From NCBI GenBank assembly GCA_003223215.1, contig QHYH01000130.1:1-55024 (forward strand): a stretch of DNA of 55,024 nucleotides, read 5' to 3'. Below, piece after piece: positions 1-8,704 of this stretch. The notes under the pieces are model-generated. The model saw only the letters and a program-made list of their open reading frames with translations, did not search any database and had not been told where the DNA came from. This DNA is from Acidobacteriota bacterium (lineage in GTDB: Bacteria > Acidobacteriota > Terriglobia > Acidiferrales > UBA7541). The position numbers and the translations under genes are program-made. The first letter of the stretch is position 1, and each line of letters starts with the position of its first letter.

Positions 1-157
1 GCCCCGCACCCCGCAGGGCACCAGCACCACCACGCCGCCAATCTCGATACCATCGACTGACACTCTGGCGACTCACCCTCAGCTCGCGCGCAATGGCGGC
101 CAAGATCAGCTTGCCGGCAGCAAACAAGCGCCCCGCGCGGTTGCGTCGCTGCTCCAT
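1..157 (-). pseudogene. IS630-like transposase, N-terminal HTH (runs off window edge)
   Basis: Reading the minus strand from an ATG at 157 gives a helix-turn-helix start: residues MEQRRNRAGRLFAAGKLI, then AIARELRVSRQSVSRWYRDW and a GGAGALRGAG segment. The pattern 'IARELxVSRQSVSRWYRxWRxGGxxALR' is the DNA-binding N-terminus common in IS630-family transposases and related stand-alone winged-helix proteins. The frame is open to base 1, so the catalytic DDE part, if present, lies outside the window. The only purine-rich stretch upstream (GGAGGG) touches the ATG, which is unusually close. It overlaps the 3' end of the next ORF in another frame, suggesting an insertion or a fused fragment. Family is by motif recognition; completeness cannot be judged. 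Confidence 0.55.
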
Positions 158-513
158 CCCTCCAAAATCTCGACGAGGAGAAAAAGGTGTATGCATACCG
201 TCAGCATAGACGATACACTCTCATTTGTCACTGTATTATGCGAGATTCTATAATTGGGCTGGAAGTAGGAAGCCACGATGTGAGCGATTGCTGCTTCGAG
301 GCTCAGGCCCGCGGTTAAAAGCGCCTGAATCCAGATACGGTGGAAGGCTGCAGGATTCATCTCCGAGACCGTGATGATGCGGTCCAGAGCCTCCAACTGC
401 CAGCCGTGACCGAGTTCTTCTCGCGAGATACGTTCGTGGAGTTCCTTGCGGAGTTGTTCCATTTGTTTGGAGCTGAGCGAGATCATTTCCTCGTCTTTGT
501 CGATCGTGGTCAT
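106..513 (-). CDS. hypothetical protein, 135 aa
   Basis: Small acidic, mostly helical protein of unknown function. The start ATG at 513 has AGGA about six bases upstream. Residues 1-90 look like a genuine protein (KQMEQLRKELHERISREELG, then an aromatic/hydrophobic stretch). The last 20 or so residues (from about 115) are encoded by the same DNA that, in another frame, encodes the transposase N-terminus, so the tail is probably not native: the gene may have been cut by the incoming element. I recognise no family and assign no function. Confidence 0.4.
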   Translation of the reverse strand: MTTIDKDEEMISLSSKQMEQLRKELHERISREELGHGWQLEALDRIITVSEMNPAAFHRIWIQALLTAGLSLEAAIAHIVASYFQPNYRISHNTVTNESVSSMLTVCIHLFLLVEILEGWSSDATARGACLLPAS

Positions 514-586
514 GTATGTTCCTGTAGTCTTTCTTCGGTGATTTCGAGCCTTTCTCCAGTTTCGCTAGCCATGGTCCTCCCCAGCT

Positions 587-610
587 GTCCCAGCCTTCGG
601 AGACTGGGAC
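587..610 (-). terminator. stem-loop downstream of the protease gene
   Basis: GTCCCAG (587-593) and CTGGGAC (604-610) form a 7-bp stem with a TTCG-containing loop, about 30 bases past the stop of the minus-strand protease. No T-run follows on the minus strand, so it may be an RNA-stabilising hairpin rather than an intrinsic terminator. Confidence 0.25.
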
Positions 611-638
611 CCCAGAGAGAGGGATGCGCAACTTGGAT

Positions 639-2111
639 CTAGGCGGTGATGAAGAGTGTCCGGCCGCCGCGGTTTACCAGGAGCAAGGGATTCGTGGCAT
701 CCTTGTGCATCGCCTTGTAGAAGTCCGAGACATTCTTCACGGGTTGATGGTTGACCTCTTGGACGACGTCGCCTTCCCGGAGTCCGGAGTCGGCCAGCGG
801 GCTGGATGGGTTCACGTGCTTCACCACTACACCGGTTGTCGTCGGAGGCAGGTTCAACTGCTGTGCGATGTTCGGAGTCAAATTGGCGACTTCGATACCG
901 GCCGAAGCCTGCTGCTGGTCGCCTGTCTCGTTGTTATTTTCGGCCTGTTCTGTGGGCAATTCATGCAGCTTGATGGTGAGCTCGCGCTGGCTGCCATCAT
1001 GCACCACTTTTAGTTTGGCTTCCGAACCAGGTTGCATCATCGATATGGTCATGCGCAATTGATTGCTGTTCGTCATTGGCTTGCTATTAACCTCCAGGAT
1101 GATATCTCCCCGTCGTAAGCCAGCGGCTTGCGCCGGGCTGTTCGGGCTGACGTCGCCGACCAGGACACCGCGGGGATCCTTTTCTCCGAACGCTTTGGCG
1201 ATCGCTGGAGTAACGTCCTGCGGATAAATGCCCAGATAGGCGCGCGTCACTTTTCCGTTTTTCAAAATCTCTTCCATGACCGTGCGAGCGAGATTCGAGG
1301 GAACGGCGAAGCCGATGCCCTGGTTGCCACCGGATCCGTGAGTGATGATCGCGGTATTGATTCCGATCAGCTCACCGCGGTCGTTGATCAGGGCGCCGCC
1401 GGAATTGCCCGGATTGATGGGCGCGTCGGTCTGGATAAAGTCCTCGTAGTCTTCAATGCCGAGGTTGCCGCGGCCCGTCGCGCTAACGATGCCTTTGGTG
1501 ACGGTCTCTCCAACGCCAAAGGGATCACCGATGGCCAACACCGTGTCTCCGACTTCGGCCTTAGACGAGTCTCCGATGGTGATGGGGAACAGGTTGCTGG
1601 CCTCAATTTTGAGAACGGCTATATCTGTCTTGGGGTCAGTGCCAACAACCCGGCCCTGCAATTCCCGCTTGTCGGAAAGTGTGACGCGCACATCCGTGGC
1701 GCCATCGACGACGTGATTGTTGGTGAGGATGTAGCCTTCCGGGCTGACGACAACGCCGGAGCCCAGGCTCTTCTCGCGATGATCGCGAGGCTGTGGCAGA
1801 GCAAAGCTTCCGTCGCCATCTTCGCCGCCGAAGAACTGGCGGAAGAACGGCATCATCTCTTCAGGGGACTCCGACCGCGCCCGGACGACCCTGGAGGACG
1901 ATATATTTACAACCGCCGGCAAAACCGACTTGAGAACCGGAGCATAGCTGTTCCGGCTCGGTCCGTCATGGGCGTCAGCCAGTTTTAGCGAAGCTGGAGG
2001 ATTGTTCGCGGACATCTTCTCGTGAGCTACGCCCAGTCCAACGGCGCCAACAAAGAAAGCCAATCCAATAACGGAAGGTCTTGAAGTAATCCAAGACTTG
2101 GTTCGATTCAT
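639..2111 (-). CDS. htrA: DegP/DegQ-type (HtrA) periplasmic serine protease
   Basis: Envelope quality-control protease that degrades misfolded periplasmic proteins. An N-terminal hydrophobic segment (about 14-30) is a signal peptide or anchor. The trypsin-like domain carries the full triad: His133 in TNNHVVDG, Asp163 in KTDIAVLKI and Ser237 in NPGNSGGAL. Two PDZ domains follow (roughly 290-380 and 405-490), separated by a Gln/Asn-rich linker. The length of 490 aa is normal for the Do family. ATG at 2111 has AGGAG seven bases upstream. It is divergent from the sensor kinase at 2327 with a 215-bp shared upstream region, which would fit control by that two-component system (inference). Intact, with all key residues present. 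Confidence 0.95.
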   Translation of the reverse strand: MNRTKSWITSRPSVIGLAFFVGAVGLGVAHEKMSANNPPASLKLADAHDGPSRNSYAPVLKSVLPAVVNISSSRVVRARSESPEEMMPFFRQFFGGEDGDGSFALPQPRDHREKSLGSGVVVSPEGYILTNNHVVDGATDVRVTLSDKRELQGRVVGTDPKTDIAVLKIEASNLFPITIGDSSKAEVGDTVLAIGDPFGVGETVTKGIVSATGRGNLGIEDYEDFIQTDAPINPGNSGGALINDRGELIGINTAIITHGSGGNQGIGFAVPSNLARTVMEEILKNGKVTRAYLGIYPQDVTPAIAKAFGEKDPRGVLVGDVSPNSPAQAAGLRRGDIILEVNSKPMTNSNQLRMTISMMQPGSEAKLKVVHDGSQRELTIKLHELPTEQAENNNETGDQQQASAGIEVANLTPNIAQQLNLPPTTTGVVVKHVNPSSPLADSGLREGDVVQEVNHQPVKNVSDFYKAMHKDATNPLLLVNRGGRTLFITA

Positions 2112-2326
2112 TTCTTATCTCCTAGCAGATCTTTGACCGGCCCGCAGGCTTGCATTGGCCAAACATGGCCCGGTCTCTCTAGTTCAGACGCGGAGAGGTG
2201 TGGGCGTGATTCTCCCTACCAATGGGGAGATGGGGTCCCGACGAATGAGTATGCCCGAAGTTTCGGGCGTAGCTTCTGCCGGCTCGGGCAAAGTTGGTAT
2301 TCTGTTCTGGCAGCTAACTAACTGAC

Positions 2327-3721
2327 ATGCACGCGAATAAGCCCCAGCCCGGACTTTCGGAGAAAGCGCCGGGGCCTGGTTTGTCCGAGCACGGGCTCCG
2401 CACGGTCCTGCTTCTGGCGTTCGGTGGATTGTTGGCTCTTATGCTCGTGGCGAGCGTGAGCGCGTTGCTCTCCTTGCGCCAGCTTCATGCGGTTGAACAA
2501 CAAGTTGCCAGCCGCTTCTTGAGTCGCACGCAGGCGCTTTCCGAGGTCGTGATCTCTGTACATATCTATGACGACCAGTTGGCAGAATTCCTTCTGGACG
2601 ATCGAGCGGTAGAGCTGCGTGAGTCAGGTCCTGAAATTGCCGAGCGCGCGGCGAAAGTTCATTCCGCCCTCCGGCGCTACCCCTCGGACGGTGGACCCCG
2701 GGAACGGCAGTTACTCGAGGAGATCGAAGAGAGTCTTTCCCAACAAGAGAGCATTTCCTCCGCGATGTTGTCTCTTACTCCGGGCGATCGCAAGACGCGA
2801 TCCCCGAAGTTTATCCAGGAGCAGCTCCTACCGCGCAGCTTGAGCATTCTCCAGGTTTCGCAACAAATTGCCTCCCTGAATGGCCAGGAGCTTGCCAAAA
2901 GCAACCAGGATCTTCTGGCGAGGTTCGCTTCGCTGCAATCCAAGCTCAAGTCCATGCTTCTTGCCGCTTTGACGGCAGGGCTAGTGCTGTCACTCCTCGG
3001 AACTTTCTATGTCCTGCATCTCGAGCGCCAGGAACGGGAGCGTTATCTCGCACTAGCGGACAACCGCCTCGAGCTCGAAAAATTGTCCGCGCGGCTCTTG
3101 GATATCCAAGAGCAGGAGCGCCGGTCGATCGCCCGCGAGCTTCACGACGAAGTGGGGCAGTCATTGGAAGCACTCCTGGTGGATCTGGGGCGCTTGTCCA
3201 GACTTGCGCCCGCGAACGAAGAAGCCATGCGCGGGCAGATTGCCAACCTAAAGACCCTCGCCGAGAATTCCGTTAAGACCGTTCGCGATATTGCGCTACT
3301 GCTGCGGCCTTCGATGCTCGACGACTTGGGCTTGATTCCTGCTCTGGAGTGGCAAGCGCGCGAAGTATCGCGTCGCGGCGAGATGGAAGTGGAAGTCCAT
3401 CCGGAAATGGTTTCCGAACACTTGCCCGATGAGATCAAGATTTGCGTCTACCGCCTCGTCCAGGAAGCGCTCAATAACGCTGCAGCTCACGCCTCGGCTA
3501 AGAACGCGCGCGTTTCGGTGACTCAGGGCCCCGAAAGGCTTGAAGTCGAAATCACGGACGATGGTCAGGGCTTTGATCCACAGCGCGTGCGCGGCATGGG
3601 CCTCCTCGGTATGGAAGAGCGCGTGAAGCGGCTTGGCGGCAAGCTGAAGATTGAGTCGCGCGCCGGAGGCGGCACTAGGATCATGGCGGAACTCCCCTTA
3701 AAGCTGGCCAACTCCGCCTAG
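2327..3721 (+). CDS. membrane sensor histidine kinase (HisKA_3, NarX/DegS type)
   Basis: Sensor kinase of 464 aa. A transmembrane helix at about 25-48 and another at about 208-230 flank an extracytoplasmic helical region of about 160 aa that resembles four-helix-bundle sensors. The cytoplasmic part has the HisKA_3 dimerisation/phosphoacceptor box ARELHDEVGQS with His273, followed by a HATPase domain: N box QEALNNAAAHA, G1 box DDGQGFD, G2 box GMGLLGMEERVKRLGG. This class phosphorylates NarL/FixJ regulators, and exactly such a gene follows 4 bp downstream, so the two form an operon. The ligand is unknown; divergence from the HtrA gene suggests an envelope-related signal (inference). Confidence 0.92.
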   Translation: MHANKPQPGLSEKAPGPGLSEHGLRTVLLLAFGGLLALMLVASVSALLSLRQLHAVEQQVASRFLSRTQALSEVVISVHIYDDQLAEFLLDDRAVELRESGPEIAERAAKVHSALRRYPSDGGPRERQLLEEIEESLSQQESISSAMLSLTPGDRKTRSPKFIQEQLLPRSLSILQVSQQIASLNGQELAKSNQDLLARFASLQSKLKSMLLAALTAGLVLSLLGTFYVLHLERQERERYLALADNRLELEKLSARLLDIQEQERRSIARELHDEVGQSLEALLVDLGRLSRLAPANEEAMRGQIANLKTLAENSVKTVRDIALLLRPSMLDDLGLIPALEWQAREVSRRGEMEVEVHPEMVSEHLPDEIKICVYRLVQEALNNAAAHASAKNARVSVTQGPERLEVEITDDGQGFDPQRVRGMGLLGMEERVKRLGGKLKIESRAGGGTRIMAELPLKLANSA

Positions 3722-3725
3722 TCTC

Positions 3726-4376
3726 ATGAAAAAGATTCGCATTCTTCTCGCCGACGATCATCAGCTCATGCGGAGCGGGCTGCGCCTTTTAATCGAGCAG
3801 CAACCAGATCTCACCGTCGTTGGGGAGGCGGCCGACGGCCGAGAAGCGGTCGCCCTTGCGAAGTCACTGCGGCCGGACGTCGCGGTCATGGACATCAGCA
3901 TGCCAAATCTCAACGGCATCGAGGCTGCTCATCAAATCACGCAGAGCCACGCGGAAACCGCGGTGATTGTGCTAAGCATGCATCCGGATGAAAGCTATGT
4001 TCTGCGCGCCCTGAAGGCTGGCGCGAAGGGCTACCTTTTGAAGGATTCGGCTGAGTCGGACCTGATCGCAGCGATCCGTGGCGTCGCGCGCGGCAAATCG
4101 TTCTTTAGCCCGGCTGTGAGCAAAGTTCTTTTGGACGACTACCTACGCAAGCTGAAACGCTCCGGTGCGGAAGACGCATACGATCTGTTGACTCCGCGCG
4201 AGCGGGAAATTCTGCAACTCGTGGCGGAGGGAAAATCGAACAAAGAAGTGGCTAATCTTCTGAACCTCAGCGTGTACACGGTGGAGACTCATCGCTCCAA
4301 TATCATGCAGAAGCTAAACCTGAAAGGCGTTCCGGAATTGACGCTTTACGCCGTGCGCAAGGGAATCATCTCCTAG
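3726..4376 (+). CDS. NarL/FixJ-family response regulator
   Basis: DNA-binding response regulator, 216 aa. The receiver domain (about 1-125) has the acidic pair Asp10-Asp11, phosphoacceptor Asp56 in VMDISMP and the conserved Lys in GYLLKDSA. The LuxR-type helix-turn-helix (about 148-212) shows LTPREREILQLVAEGKSNKE and the recognition helix region TVETHRSNIMQKL. It starts 4 bp after the kinase stop and is the obvious partner of that kinase. A likely intrinsic terminator follows at 4385-4410, so the operon is two genes. Target promoters are not determinable from sequence, but the adjacent divergent protease gene is a reasonable candidate. Confidence 0.95.
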   Translation: MKKIRILLADDHQLMRSGLRLLIEQQPDLTVVGEAADGREAVALAKSLRPDVAVMDISMPNLNGIEAAHQITQSHAETAVIVLSMHPDESYVLRALKAGAKGYLLKDSAESDLIAAIRGVARGKSFFSPAVSKVLLDDYLRKLKRSGAEDAYDLLTPREREILQLVAEGKSNKEVANLLNLSVYTVETHRSNIMQKLNLKGVPELTLYAVRKGIIS

Positions 4377-4384
4377 CCGTTCTC

Positions 4385-4410
4385 CCGCCTGTTTGCCTGA
4401 GGTGGTTTTT
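4385..4410 (+). terminator. intrinsic terminator after the two-component operon
   Basis: CCGCCT (4385-4390) pairs with AGGTGG (4400-4405) around a 9-nt loop, with one G-T wobble, and is followed directly by TTTTT (4406-4410). It sits 9 bases past the response-regulator stop. Confidence 0.5.
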
Positions 4411-4548
4411 AGATCCGATTGCCCCAGGACAACGACGTCATAACGTCGGAAGTATTAGCCTCCATGAGGATGCCGTTCGAGAAGTGCGCAAGCCGTCTTC
4501 CGGCAAGTCCGCCATTCTGTCAAAGCCTTTTAAGGAGATCCATTTACC

Positions 4549-5130
4549 GTGCGGTTCCGAGACCCTTTTCTCGCAATGGTTGCTCTCTCGGGATTTGTTC
4601 TGATGTTGTCATTCGTAGCCAAGGAGTCCGCTTCTGCGCGGCCAGTTTTCCCTGAGGAACGCCGCTTACGCCTTTTCCATACTCACACCGGCGAGCGCAT
4701 CGACATAGTCTATCGCCGTGGCGACGCTTACCTCGACGACGCACTTGGCAGGCTGGATCACTTTTTGCGTGACCACCGCACCGGCCAAGGGCTTCATTAC
4801 GATCCCCATCTGTTTGATCTTCTGACGGACCTTACAGCCGCTGCAGGCAAGCCCGATGCCGAGATAGCCGTCGTCTGCGGCTACCGTTCGCCATGGAGCA
4901 ACGAATTCCTGCGGGCCCACACCGCCGGCGTTGCCAAGCACAGTCTCCATATGCAAGCCAGGGCAATCGATATTCGTCTCCCAGGGGTCTCCACACGCGA
5001 TCTCCGAAGTGCTGCCCTGTCGCTTCACCGCGGAGGAGTCGGATACTATCCTCGTTCAGGATTCATTCATGTTGATACCGGCCGCGTCACACAGTGGTGC
5101 TTCGGCTGTTCTGACGGCCTTGCCGATTAG
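4549..5130 (+). CDS. YcbK-like M15-family murein peptidase (DUF882)
   Basis: Predicted periplasmic zinc peptidase acting on peptidoglycan cross-links. The GTG start at 4549 is supported by AAGGAG at 4532-4537, eleven bases upstream. Residues 8-25 form a signal peptide (MVALSGFVLMLSFVA). The family signature is present: the zinc site 'HSLHMQARAIDI' (His...His...Asp pattern) and the C-terminal 'GVGYYPRSGFIHVDTG' with its metal-binding His. The length of 193 aa is normal for DUF882 proteins, which often act as stand-alone endopeptidases. It has its own Shine-Dalgarno and follows a terminator, so it is probably a separate transcription unit. The 240 bases after it contain no gene I can support. 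Confidence 0.85.
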   Translation: MRFRDPFLAMVALSGFVLMLSFVAKESASARPVFPEERRLRLFHTHTGERIDIVYRRGDAYLDDALGRLDHFLRDHRTGQGLHYDPHLFDLLTDLTAAAGKPDAEIAVVCGYRSPWSNEFLRAHTAGVAKHSLHMQARAIDIRLPGVSTRDLRSAALSLHRGGVGYYPRSGFIHVDTGRVTQWCFGCSDGLAD

Positions 5131-5371
5131 CGGTCTCAAGCGACGCGGCCGCTCCGCAGCCCTTTGCGCCCTTTGGATGTCGCCTCGGGATGGCTGCCTT
5201 GGAGAGACTGCCCCCTTTAGGCCACCGGCGCTTACAGTGATTTGCTTGGAGCAACGCGAGCGAGAAATTGACAAGACGGCAGCCGTGCAAAGTGAGGCGC
5301 AAGCCCGAGCAGGGAGGCTAGCTCATGGATGAAACGCCGTTCCAGTAACTTGCCAAGGACGCCAAGACCGA

Positions 5372-5578
5372 CTACTGCACCACCTTGGCGCGAAGACGCG
5401 CGAATTCATCGTCAGTGATGGATTCTGATATCTTGAGCCGATCAAGCTTTTCGATTTCATCTAAGCTGAAGGCCATCGCGCTCTTAATCCCATCGCCTGC
5501 CTGCTGAGCTCGCGCCGCGTTGCGCTGACAGTTGGAAGCGTTCACCGACCGATTGAGTTTGGTCAGCGTGACACTCAT
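5372..5578 (-). pseudogene. SHOCT-domain tail (short or truncated protein)
   Basis: The last 30 residues (DEIEKLDRLKISESITDDEFARLRAKVV) follow the SHOCT pattern: a Leu-rich helix, a turn with I/LT-x-EEF, and a second helix at the extreme C-terminus. SHOCT normally ends a larger membrane or stress protein. Here the N-terminal 35 residues look random, and the upstream DNA on the same strand is an ATP synthase fragment in another frame. The likeliest reading is that only the tail of a gene survives at a deletion junction. A free-standing 68-aa protein is possible but less likely. Confidence 0.45.
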
Positions 5579-5661
5579 TTGGCCCCGCGAATCCAGCCAC
5601 GGAAAGGCGACTTACGGGCATGTTGGTGACGTGCACGTAAAGATTACGTGCGACGCCGGAC

Positions 5662-5844
5662 CAGCAAGGCAGACACTTCAGATCCCGCCTGAGAAAATCG
5701 GAAGATGTTGTCGATGAATAGCAGCACCTCCTGGTGCTTCTCCTCGCGAAATTCCCTGATGGCAAGCCCCGGTAGTGCCACTCGTAGCCGACCACTGGGT
5801 GGTTCGTTCACTTGGCCATAAACGAGGGCAATTTTGGATTCACT
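5662..5844 (-). pseudogene. atpD: ATP synthase F1 beta-subunit internal fragment
   Basis: About 60 codons on the minus strand encode a recognisable middle piece of F1-ATPase beta: [20 protein letters not shown], then [20 protein letters not shown]. This covers the region leading into Walker B (VLLFID) and the catalytic loop after it. The P-loop half and the C-terminal half are absent: the match starts abruptly around 5844, just inside the 3' end of the glgX remnant, and stops abruptly around 5662 (ALLVRRRT-stop where ALLGRMPS is expected). It cannot make a working subunit. Its place downstream of xfp-ackA suggests an ancestral cluster that once held an extra ATP synthase operon (inference). 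Confidence 0.8.
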
Positions 5845-7087
5845 GAGGGAGATGCATACTTCGATTGATCGGCATTGGTGGACCAAAGAACGACTACCGA
5901 GCGAGGCCCTGCCCGATATGTTTGTCCAGAAACTGAAGATGCGCTTTGCCACGGCACAATGTCTTGAGGCGGGTCCAAAAACGTATCGATCCACCGTCTC
6001 CACACTCCGCCCTTCTCCTCGTCTATGTGTGGCAGCTGGAACTCAAGAGGCTCCCAATAGGCGTTAAAGATGAAGCAGGCAAGCAAGCCTTCCCTGCGTA
6101 ACTCGACATTGAGGGCAATACTGTGCGAATGATGGCCCCAGTCCGGCCGATTCAGTTTTACTCCATGCCAGCTCTTCGTCGCCTGCCTGATTAACTCACT
6201 CAGGGTCAGCCGTTCGCGCTCGGGGCCGGTGTCTCGCAACAACCGCCTCGCGGTGAGTAGTTTTACAAACCGATGGATATCTGCATGGTTCCTGAGCAAG
6301 GACCAATCGTACCAGTTGGTTTCGTTATCCTGACAATAGGCGTTATTGTTGCCATGCTGCGTTCGACGGACTTCGTCGCCCATAAGGAACATAGGCAAGC
6401 CAAGCGAGAGCATTAACACGGTGAAGAAATTCTTCACCTGACGGTTTCTCAGCCTCTCAATTTCAGGATCATCACTCAGCCCCTCAACGCCACAATTCCA
6501 GCTGCGATTGTCGTCGGCGCCATCACGATTATTTTCACCATTGGCCTCGTTGTGTTTCCTGTTGTAAGAAACGAGGTCGTTGAGAGTGAATCCGTCGTGA
6601 CAAGTCACAAAGTTGACGCTCTGTTCGGCTTCGCGTTCTTCATGCCTGTAGATTTCGTGGCTACCAATCAATCTGTCCGCAAAGCGCTGCACGGAACCTT
6701 TTTCTCCGCAGAAAAAACTCCTCACGTCGTCGCGGAATTTACCGTTCCACTCTTTCCAGCTGTCCCCAAGAAAGCTCCCCACCTGATACAGCCCGGCCGC
6801 ATCCCACGCTTCAGCGATTATCTTTGTCCCGGCAAGTGCTGGATCCGACTCGATGTCCCACAGCACGGGGGGATTGGGCATGACATGGCCGGATGAGTCG
6901 CGCGCGAGAACCGAGGCGAGATCAAAACGAAAACCATCCACATGCATCTCTTCGACCCAATAGCGCAGACTATCGACGATCATTCGGCGAACGATCGGAT
7001 GATTCGCGTTCAGCGTATTTCCCGTGCCACTATAGTTCGCATAGTGCGACCGGTCGTGCTCCAAAACATAATAAGCGTTGATGTCTG
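5808..7087 (-). pseudogene. glgX: glycogen debranching enzyme GlgX, C-terminal part only
   Basis: The frame encodes the C-terminal 420 or so of about 700 residues of GlgX, the isoamylase-type enzyme that hydrolyses alpha-1,6 branches of glycogen. Counting from the TTG at 7064, the GH13 residues are visible: Asp48 in DGFRFDLAS (nucleophile), Glu85 in IIAEAWDAAG (acid/base), and His156-Asp157 in TCHDGFTLND. The C-terminal beta domain is intact and ends at RSVVVLW. The N-terminal CBM48 domain and the first half of the barrel are missing. Homology begins at DINAYYVLEHDR (about 7087), directly against a histidine-phosphatase fragment in another frame. A truncated protein of this kind is not expected to fold as an active enzyme. 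Confidence 0.85.
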
Positions 7088-7276
7088 GCGCGCGCGCTGC
7101 AGAGGGCTGGTGAAGACCTTTGCGAAAGTTAAGCCCTTGAGACGCTCGCCGAGTCCCCGGGCAGTGTGCTCCCCATGTTCTGTGAGTGGCAGGTCAGTCA
7201 AGCCAGTATGCTGGCCCGACAGGCTCCAGAGAGTCTCACCGTGCCGCGCTAAATAAACGACGGGCCAGTTCGTCCT
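7087..7276 (-). pseudogene. histidine phosphatase (phosphoglycerate mutase-like), N-terminal fragment
   Basis: The minus strand reads VVYLARHGETLWSLSGQHTG, TDLPLTEHGEHTARGLGERL, then FTSPLQRARQTS. This is the N-terminus of the histidine phosphatase superfamily, including the catalytic RHG motif and the conserved SPLxRARQT segment. After about 65 residues similarity ends at the junction with glgX (about 7087). No start codon is visible: the frame runs back to a TGA with only RTNWP before VVYLARHG, so the first codons are lost or altered. The original enzyme would be about 190-210 aa. It lies 100 bases downstream of ackA on the same strand, so it was probably the third gene of that operon. Confidence 0.8.
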
Positions 7277-7373
7277 TCATCGCCTCGTTGTCCTCCCCCG
7301 CTGTCCACGAATTTCATACGCAACCCACCCAACGTCGTCACTGGTGCTTCGGAGAAAATCAACGTAATGGTGC

Positions 7374-8660
7374 TCAGTGGACTCGTAGTTCCTCGACTTT
7401 CGGCGGTCGCCCCAGCTGTGAGGAACAGGGCCCAGCCAGAATGCAACGGACGGTGTCGCGTGCGATCAGGAGTTCTTCGTCGGTTGGAATTACGAAGGCA
7501 TGCAAACGGGAATCATGCGTGCTGATTTGGCTTTCCAATCCGACCGTTTGCTTGTTTCTGTTGTCATCCAACCTCAGACCCGCCCATTCGAGCCCGTGGC
7601 AGATGCGGGCGCGGATTTCTGGCGAGTTTTCTCCGATCCCTCCGGTGAAAACAACCGCGTCCGCACCCCCCATGCATGCGAGGAATGCTCCAATGTATTT
7701 TCTTGCGCGATAGCAAAAGACCTCGATTGCAAGGCGCACCCGGCGGTCGTCATGCTTCGCTTGTTCTTGCAGCAATACGCGCATGTCGTTGGTCAGCCCG
7801 GAGATGCCGAGCAATCCGGACTGGGTGTTGAGCAGCGCTTCCGTTTCGCCGGCGGATAGGCCTTCCTTGGTGGCAATCAGGCTCACAATCGCCGGGTCGA
7901 TGTCCCCCGACCGTGTTCCCATCACCAAACCTTCCAGCGGCGTCATCCCCATCGACGTGTCTATGGAGCTTCCACCTCGAATCGCCGCCGCCGAGCATCC
8001 ATTCCCGAGGTGCAAGGTGATGATATTGGTTTGCTCCGTGCTCACTCCAGCCAGCATCTGGTAGCGCTCGGTGACATAGCGGTGCGAGGTCCCATGAAAT
8101 CCATAACGGCGAATGTGGTGCCTTCGGTACAAGTGGTAAGGGACAGCGTACAGGTAGGCGTGCTCTGGGATCGAATGGTGGAACGAAGTGTCGAAGACCG
8201 CGACCTGCGGCAAATTTGGACCGAATACTTGCCGTGCCGCCAAAATGCCCTTGATGTTATTCGGGTTGTGCAACGGCGCTAACTCGATGCAGTCCTCAAT
8301 CCCCTTGAGCACCTCGTCGTTGATCAGCTTGGATTCCCCAAACAACTCGCCGCCATGAACGACGCGATGGCCAACGGCGTGGACGTCGCCGACGGCCTGG
8401 ATTTCGTGGATTCCCGAAGCGTCCGAGGTGATCCACCGCATGAGGTGTTCCAATGAGGCCTGCATGTCCCGCGTCGAGACACTGAACTTCTTCCTTGAGC
8501 CATCACGCACCAGCACAACGATAAGTACTTCTCCCCCGAACCGGTCAATCTGTCCCCGACACAGGCGCACATCTTTATTCGCGGCAATTGCGTCACGGTC
8601 CGTGGCGATCAACTGAAACTTCAGGCTGGAGCTTCCCGCGTTGAGTACCAGGACATTCAT
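7374..8660 (-). CDS. ackA: acetate kinase
   Basis: Converts acetyl phosphate and ADP to acetate and ATP in the cytoplasm, the energy-yielding step after phosphoketolase. Family motifs are all present: N-terminal [54 protein letters not shown]-type segment, [20 protein letters not shown] and [10 protein letters not shown] place the start at the ATG at 8660 because the family begins at [12 protein letters not shown]; an in-frame GTG at 8717 overlapping the xfp stop is an alternative that would add 19 residues and allow translational coupling. The C-terminus runs about 25 residues past the usual end. It follows xfp by 44 bp: a phosphoketolase-acetate kinase operon. Confidence 0.95.
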   Translation of the reverse strand: MNVLVLNAGSSSLKFQLIATDRDAIAANKDVRLCRGQIDRFGGEVLIVVLVRDGSRKKFSVSTRDMQASLEHLMRWITSDASGIHEIQAVGDVHAVGHRVVHGGELFGESKLINDEVLKGIEDCIELAPLHNPNNIKGILAARQVFGPNLPQVAVFDTSFHHSIPEHAYLYAVPYHLYRRHHIRRYGFHGTSHRYVTERYQMLAGVSTEQTNIITLHLGNGCSAAAIRGGSSIDTSMGMTPLEGLVMGTRSGDIDPAIVSLIATKEGLSAGETEALLNTQSGLLGISGLTNDMRVLLQEQAKHDDRRVRLAIEVFCYRARKYIGAFLACMGGADAVVFTGGIGENSPEIRARICHGLEWAGLRLDDNRNKQTVGLESQISTHDSRLHAFVIPTDEELLIARDTVRCILAGPCSSQLGRPPKVEELRVH

Positions 8661-8704
8661 CAGCAGCTCGTCAAGAGAGAGGTCATCGACAAGATCGGTG
8701 GTTT

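Noticed and set aside
1128-1988. 286-codon plus-strand frame
   Set aside because: Antisense to the well-supported HtrA gene; no domain or ribosome site.
8018-8300. Possible extra genes inside ackA on the plus strand
   Set aside because: They are shadows of an intact, motif-complete acetate kinase.
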